The notes beneath the pieces are model-generated. The model saw nothing but the letters and a program-made list of their open reading frames with translations, was not told the DNA's origin and did no database searches. Shown one piece after another: positions 6,061 through 7,659 of a DNA stretch of 7,659 bases (within the stretch, counting starts at the first letter, position 1; each line of letters begins with the position of its first letter). The DNA is from UBA1413 sp964349885 (GTDB taxonomy: Bacteria; Bacteroidota; Bacteroidia; Bacteroidales; Prolixibacteraceae), in assembly GCA_964349885.1 (NCBI GenBank), contig CAYGIQ010000129.1:1-7659 (forward strand), in the 5' to 3' direction. The position numbers and the translations under genes were made by a program.

Positions 6061-6330
6061 ATGGCTAAAGAATCAATGAAAGCACGTGAAGTAAAACGTG
6101 CCAGAATGGTTGAGAAATATGCAGAGAAGCGTGCCAAACTTAAGGCCGAGGGCGATTATATTGGCTTACAAAAGTTGCCCAAGAATTCCTCACGTGTTAG
6201 ACTCCACAACCGTTGTAAACTTACCGGCAGGCCAAAAGGCTATATGCGCCAGTTTGGCATCAGCAGGATCAATTTCAGAGAGATGGCATCGTCAGGTTTG
6301 ATTCCCGGTGTAATTAAAGCCAGTTGGTAA
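6061..6330 (+). CDS. rpsN: 30S ribosomal protein S14 (uS14), zinc-free long form
   Basis: S14 binds the 16S rRNA head region next to S3 and S10 and is needed for late 30S assembly. The product has 89 residues, the length of the long type. It has a basic helical N-terminal half, MAKESMKAREVKRARMVEKY, and the conserved RLHNRCKLTGRPKGYMRQFG (47-66), then ISRINFREMASSGLIPGV. Only one cysteine (Cys52) is present. The paired CXXC motifs of the short zinc-binding type are absent, so this is the zinc-independent form. Its place between rplE and rpsH is the standard spc order. The gap from rplE is 3 bases, with no convincing SD site. Confidence 0.98.
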   Translation: MAKESMKAREVKRARMVEKYAEKRAKLKAEGDYIGLQKLPKNSSRVRLHNRCKLTGRPKGYMRQFGISRINFREMASSGLIPGVIKASW

Positions 6331-6352
6331 TTGTATTTTAATCGAAACAGAG

Positions 6353-6760
6353 ATGAGTAAAGTTACAGATCCGATAGCAGACTACTTAACGCGCATGCGG
6401 AATGCCATAAAGGCAAACCACAGGGTAGTCGACATACCTGCATCCAATATCAAAAAAGAGATTACTAAAATTCTCAAGGATAAAGGCTACATCCTCAACT
6501 ATAAATTTGAGGACGAGGTTAACTTTCAAGGGAATATTAAGATTGCCTTGAAGTACAATCCCGAGACCAAGATTTCGGCCATCAAATCGCTGAAACGTAT
6601 TTCGCGTCCGGGTTTAAGGAACTACTGCGATAATACCGCAATCCCCCGTGTTTTGAACGGTTTGGGTATTGCTATTCTATCGACCTCTAAGGGGGTAATT
6701 ACCGATAAGGAGGCCCGCGTCCTTGGAATTGGCGGTGAAGTATTGTGTTACGTTTATTAA
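6353..6760 (+). CDS. rpsH: 30S ribosomal protein S8 (uS8)
   Basis: S8 binds the central domain of 16S rRNA (helix 21) and organises the 30S platform; in E. coli it also represses the spc operon. The product has 135 residues (E. coli 130). Landmarks are TDPIADYLTRMRNAIKANHR (5-24), the segment IPASNIKKEITKILKDKGYI (28-47), the middle region with LKRISRPGLRNY (80-91), and the RNA-binding C-terminal half with IPRVLNGLGIAILSTSKGVI (97-116) and GIGGEVLCYVY at the end. The first four residues, MSKV, slightly extend the core compared with the common MTDPIADYL start; no better in-frame start exists between them. It follows rpsN by 22 bases with no SD site. Confidence 0.98.
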   Translation: MSKVTDPIADYLTRMRNAIKANHRVVDIPASNIKKEITKILKDKGYILNYKFEDEVNFQGNIKIALKYNPETKISAIKSLKRISRPGLRNYCDNTAIPRVLNGLGIAILSTSKGVITDKEARVLGIGGEVLCYVY

Positions 6761-6763
6761 TTT

Positions 6764-6769
6764 AGGAGG
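6764..6769 (+). promoter_or_regulatory. Perfect Shine-Dalgarno site for rplF
   Basis: AGGAGG, in the context TTTAGGAGGATTACC, ends 6 bases before the rplF ATG and occupies the 15-base gap after rpsH. It is complementary to the canonical anti-SD CCUCC at the 3' end of 16S rRNA. It is the only complete intergenic SD site in the window, in a genome whose other starts here mostly lack one. Confidence 0.85.
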
Positions 6770-6775
6770 ATTACC

Positions 6776-7339
6776 ATGTCAAGGATAGGAAAACTACCGA
6801 TAGAGCTTCCGGCCGGCGTTAAGCTGACGGTGGGCGACGACAATACGGTTACCGTTAAAGGTCCTCTCGGCGAATTAAGTCAGAAGGTCGATAAAGCCAT
6901 TACCGTTACCATCGAAGATAATACCATTACATTTTCTAGGCCAAGCGATCAGAAACAGCACCGGGCTCTGCATGGTTTGTACCGTGCGCTGGTGAACAAC
7001 ATGGTTGTTGGCGTTACCAAAGGTTATGAACTGAATATGGAGCTTGTAGGGGTTGGTTTCAGGGCTGAACAATTGCCCAACAATGTAATCGACCTCGTAC
7101 TGGGATATTCTCACCACACCTACATTCAGCTGCCCCCCGAAGTGACTGTCGAGGTTAAGGCTGAAAAGCGTAGCAATCCTTTCATCAAGCTTACCTCGAT
7201 CGACAAACAGTTGATCGGTCAGGTTGCTGCCAAGATTCGTTCATTCCGTGCACCCGAGCCATACAAAGGCAAAGGTATCAAGTTCGTTGGAGAGCAGCTG
7301 AGGCGTAAAGCTGGTAAATCTGCAAGTGTTAAAAAGTAA
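6776..7339 (+). CDS. rplF: 50S ribosomal protein L6 (uL6)
   Basis: L6 is a two-domain protein bound to 23S rRNA near the base of the stalk and the sarcin-ricin loop, where elongation factors act. The product has 187 residues (E. coli 177). Two related alpha/beta domains span about 1-82 and 83-175. It begins MSRIGKLPIELPAGVKLTV, with VTVKGPLGELS (25-35), then HGLYRALVNNMVVGVTKGYE (66-85), MELVGVGFRAE (88-98) and the L6 signature PEPYKGKGIKF (160-170). The C-terminal tail is basic (RRKAGKSASVKK). Unlike its neighbours it has a perfect AGGAGG 6 bases before the start, so it may be initiated more independently than the rest of the operon. Confidence 0.98.
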   Translation: MSRIGKLPIELPAGVKLTVGDDNTVTVKGPLGELSQKVDKAITVTIEDNTITFSRPSDQKQHRALHGLYRALVNNMVVGVTKGYELNMELVGVGFRAEQLPNNVIDLVLGYSHHTYIQLPPEVTVEVKAEKRSNPFIKLTSIDKQLIGQVAAKIRSFRAPEPYKGKGIKFVGEQLRRKAGKSASVKK

Positions 7340-7351
7340 AAATTAGAAGCT

Positions 7352-7659
7352 ATGTCTTTAACCAAGTTAGAAAGACGATACAGAATAAAACAACGTATTC
7401 GTAAAATTGTCTCCGGAACCACCGAAAGGCCCCGGATGAATGTATACAGAAGCAACAAGCAGATTGCGGTACAATTGATCGACGATTTGCAGGGGGTAAC
7501 CTTAGTTGCTGCCTCTTCGCTCGATAAATCTGTCATGGCTGCCCTTGGAACCAAATCCGAAAAGGCTGCTCTGGTAGGTAAACTCATCGCTGAGAAGGCG
7601 CTAGCAGCTGGTATCAGCTCGGTAGTTTTCGACCGCAACGGATATCTTTATCATGGTAG
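7352..7659 (+). CDS. rplR: 50S ribosomal protein L18 (uL18), partial: 3' end outside window
   Basis: L18 binds 5S rRNA with L5 and anchors it in the central protuberance. The visible part encodes 102 full residues plus two bases of the next codon; family members have about 115-120. It starts MSLTKLERRYRIKQRIRKIV, with the basic N-terminal arm, then GTTERPRMNVYRSNKQIAVQ (22-41) and VTLVAASSLDK (49-59), and runs to SSVVFDRNGYLYHG (89-102), the conserved block just before the C-terminal end. The window finishes ...GGT AG, so the terminal TAG is out of frame and is not the stop; the next codon would begin AG, fitting the expected Arg. The gene is 12 bases after rplF, has no SD site, and would be followed by rpsE in the usual order. 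Confidence 0.97.
   Translation, partial: MSLTKLERRYRIKQRIRKIVSGTTERPRMNVYRSNKQIAVQLIDDLQGVTLVAASSLDKSVMAALGTKSEKAALVGKLIAEKALAAGISSVVFDRNGYLYHG

Noticed and set aside
7219..7638. Minus-strand open frame of 139 codons opposite the rplF-rplR junction
   Set aside because: It is antisense to two conserved genes with no domain features.
7657..7659. Terminal TAG as the rplR stop codon
   Set aside because: It is out of frame: the last full codon is GGT (Gly102) and AG begins the next codon. The gene continues beyond the window.
5..7659. A hidden novel system or inserted element within the operon
   Set aside because: Every base is accounted for by conserved ribosomal protein genes or gaps of 30 bases or fewer. 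Gene order is canonical and no frame is broken.

Overview
This window is one unbroken run of 17 ribosomal protein genes, all on the + strand, in the classic bacterial S10-then-spc order: rplC, rplD, rplW, rplB, rpsS, rplV, rpsC, rplP, rpmC, rpsQ, rplN, rplX, rplE, rpsN, rpsH, rplF and the start of rplR. It opens 4 bases before the rplC start codon and ends inside rplR. Upstream rpsJ and downstream rpsE, rpmD, rplO and secY would be expected just outside, but they are not in view.

The proteins point to Bacteroidota, probably a Bacteroidales-like or related lineage (inferred from remembered family sequences, not from a search). The signs are: L4 opening with MELSVLNIKG and carrying NDHAIYLDVKQYLANQRQGT; L2 with DHPMGGGEGRASGGHPRSRKG instead of the more usual DHPHGGGEG; a long N-terminal extension on L22; L29 with the NHSVSPLDNP segment; S14 of the long, zinc-free type; and an almost complete lack of Shine-Dalgarno (SD) sequences before start codons, which is known for this phylum.

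Layout: positions 5-4796 correspond to the E. coli S10 operon genes (minus rpsJ) and 4799-7659 to the first part of the spc operon. The two blocks are separated by only 2 bases, so they are almost certainly co-transcribed here. No gap exceeds 30 bases. I found no promoter, terminator, RNA gene, mobile element, repeat array or CRISPR. Two gene pairs overlap: rplC/rplD by 10 bases and rplX/rplE by 1 base (TAATG).

Together the genes encode 11 large-subunit proteins (L2, L3, L4, L5, L6, L14, L16, L18, L22, L23, L24) plus L29, and five small-subunit proteins (S3, S8, S14, S17, S19). They cover peptidyl-transferase-centre support (L2, L3, L16), the exit tunnel (L4, L22, L23, L24, L29), the central protuberance (L5, L18) and the 30S head and mRNA entry (S3, S14, S19). 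All complete genes have intact reading frames and family-typical lengths.

This is an ordinary housekeeping region and I see no undescribed system in it. The most notable signal is a perfect AGGAGG placed 6 bases before rplF, standing out among neighbours that have no such site.
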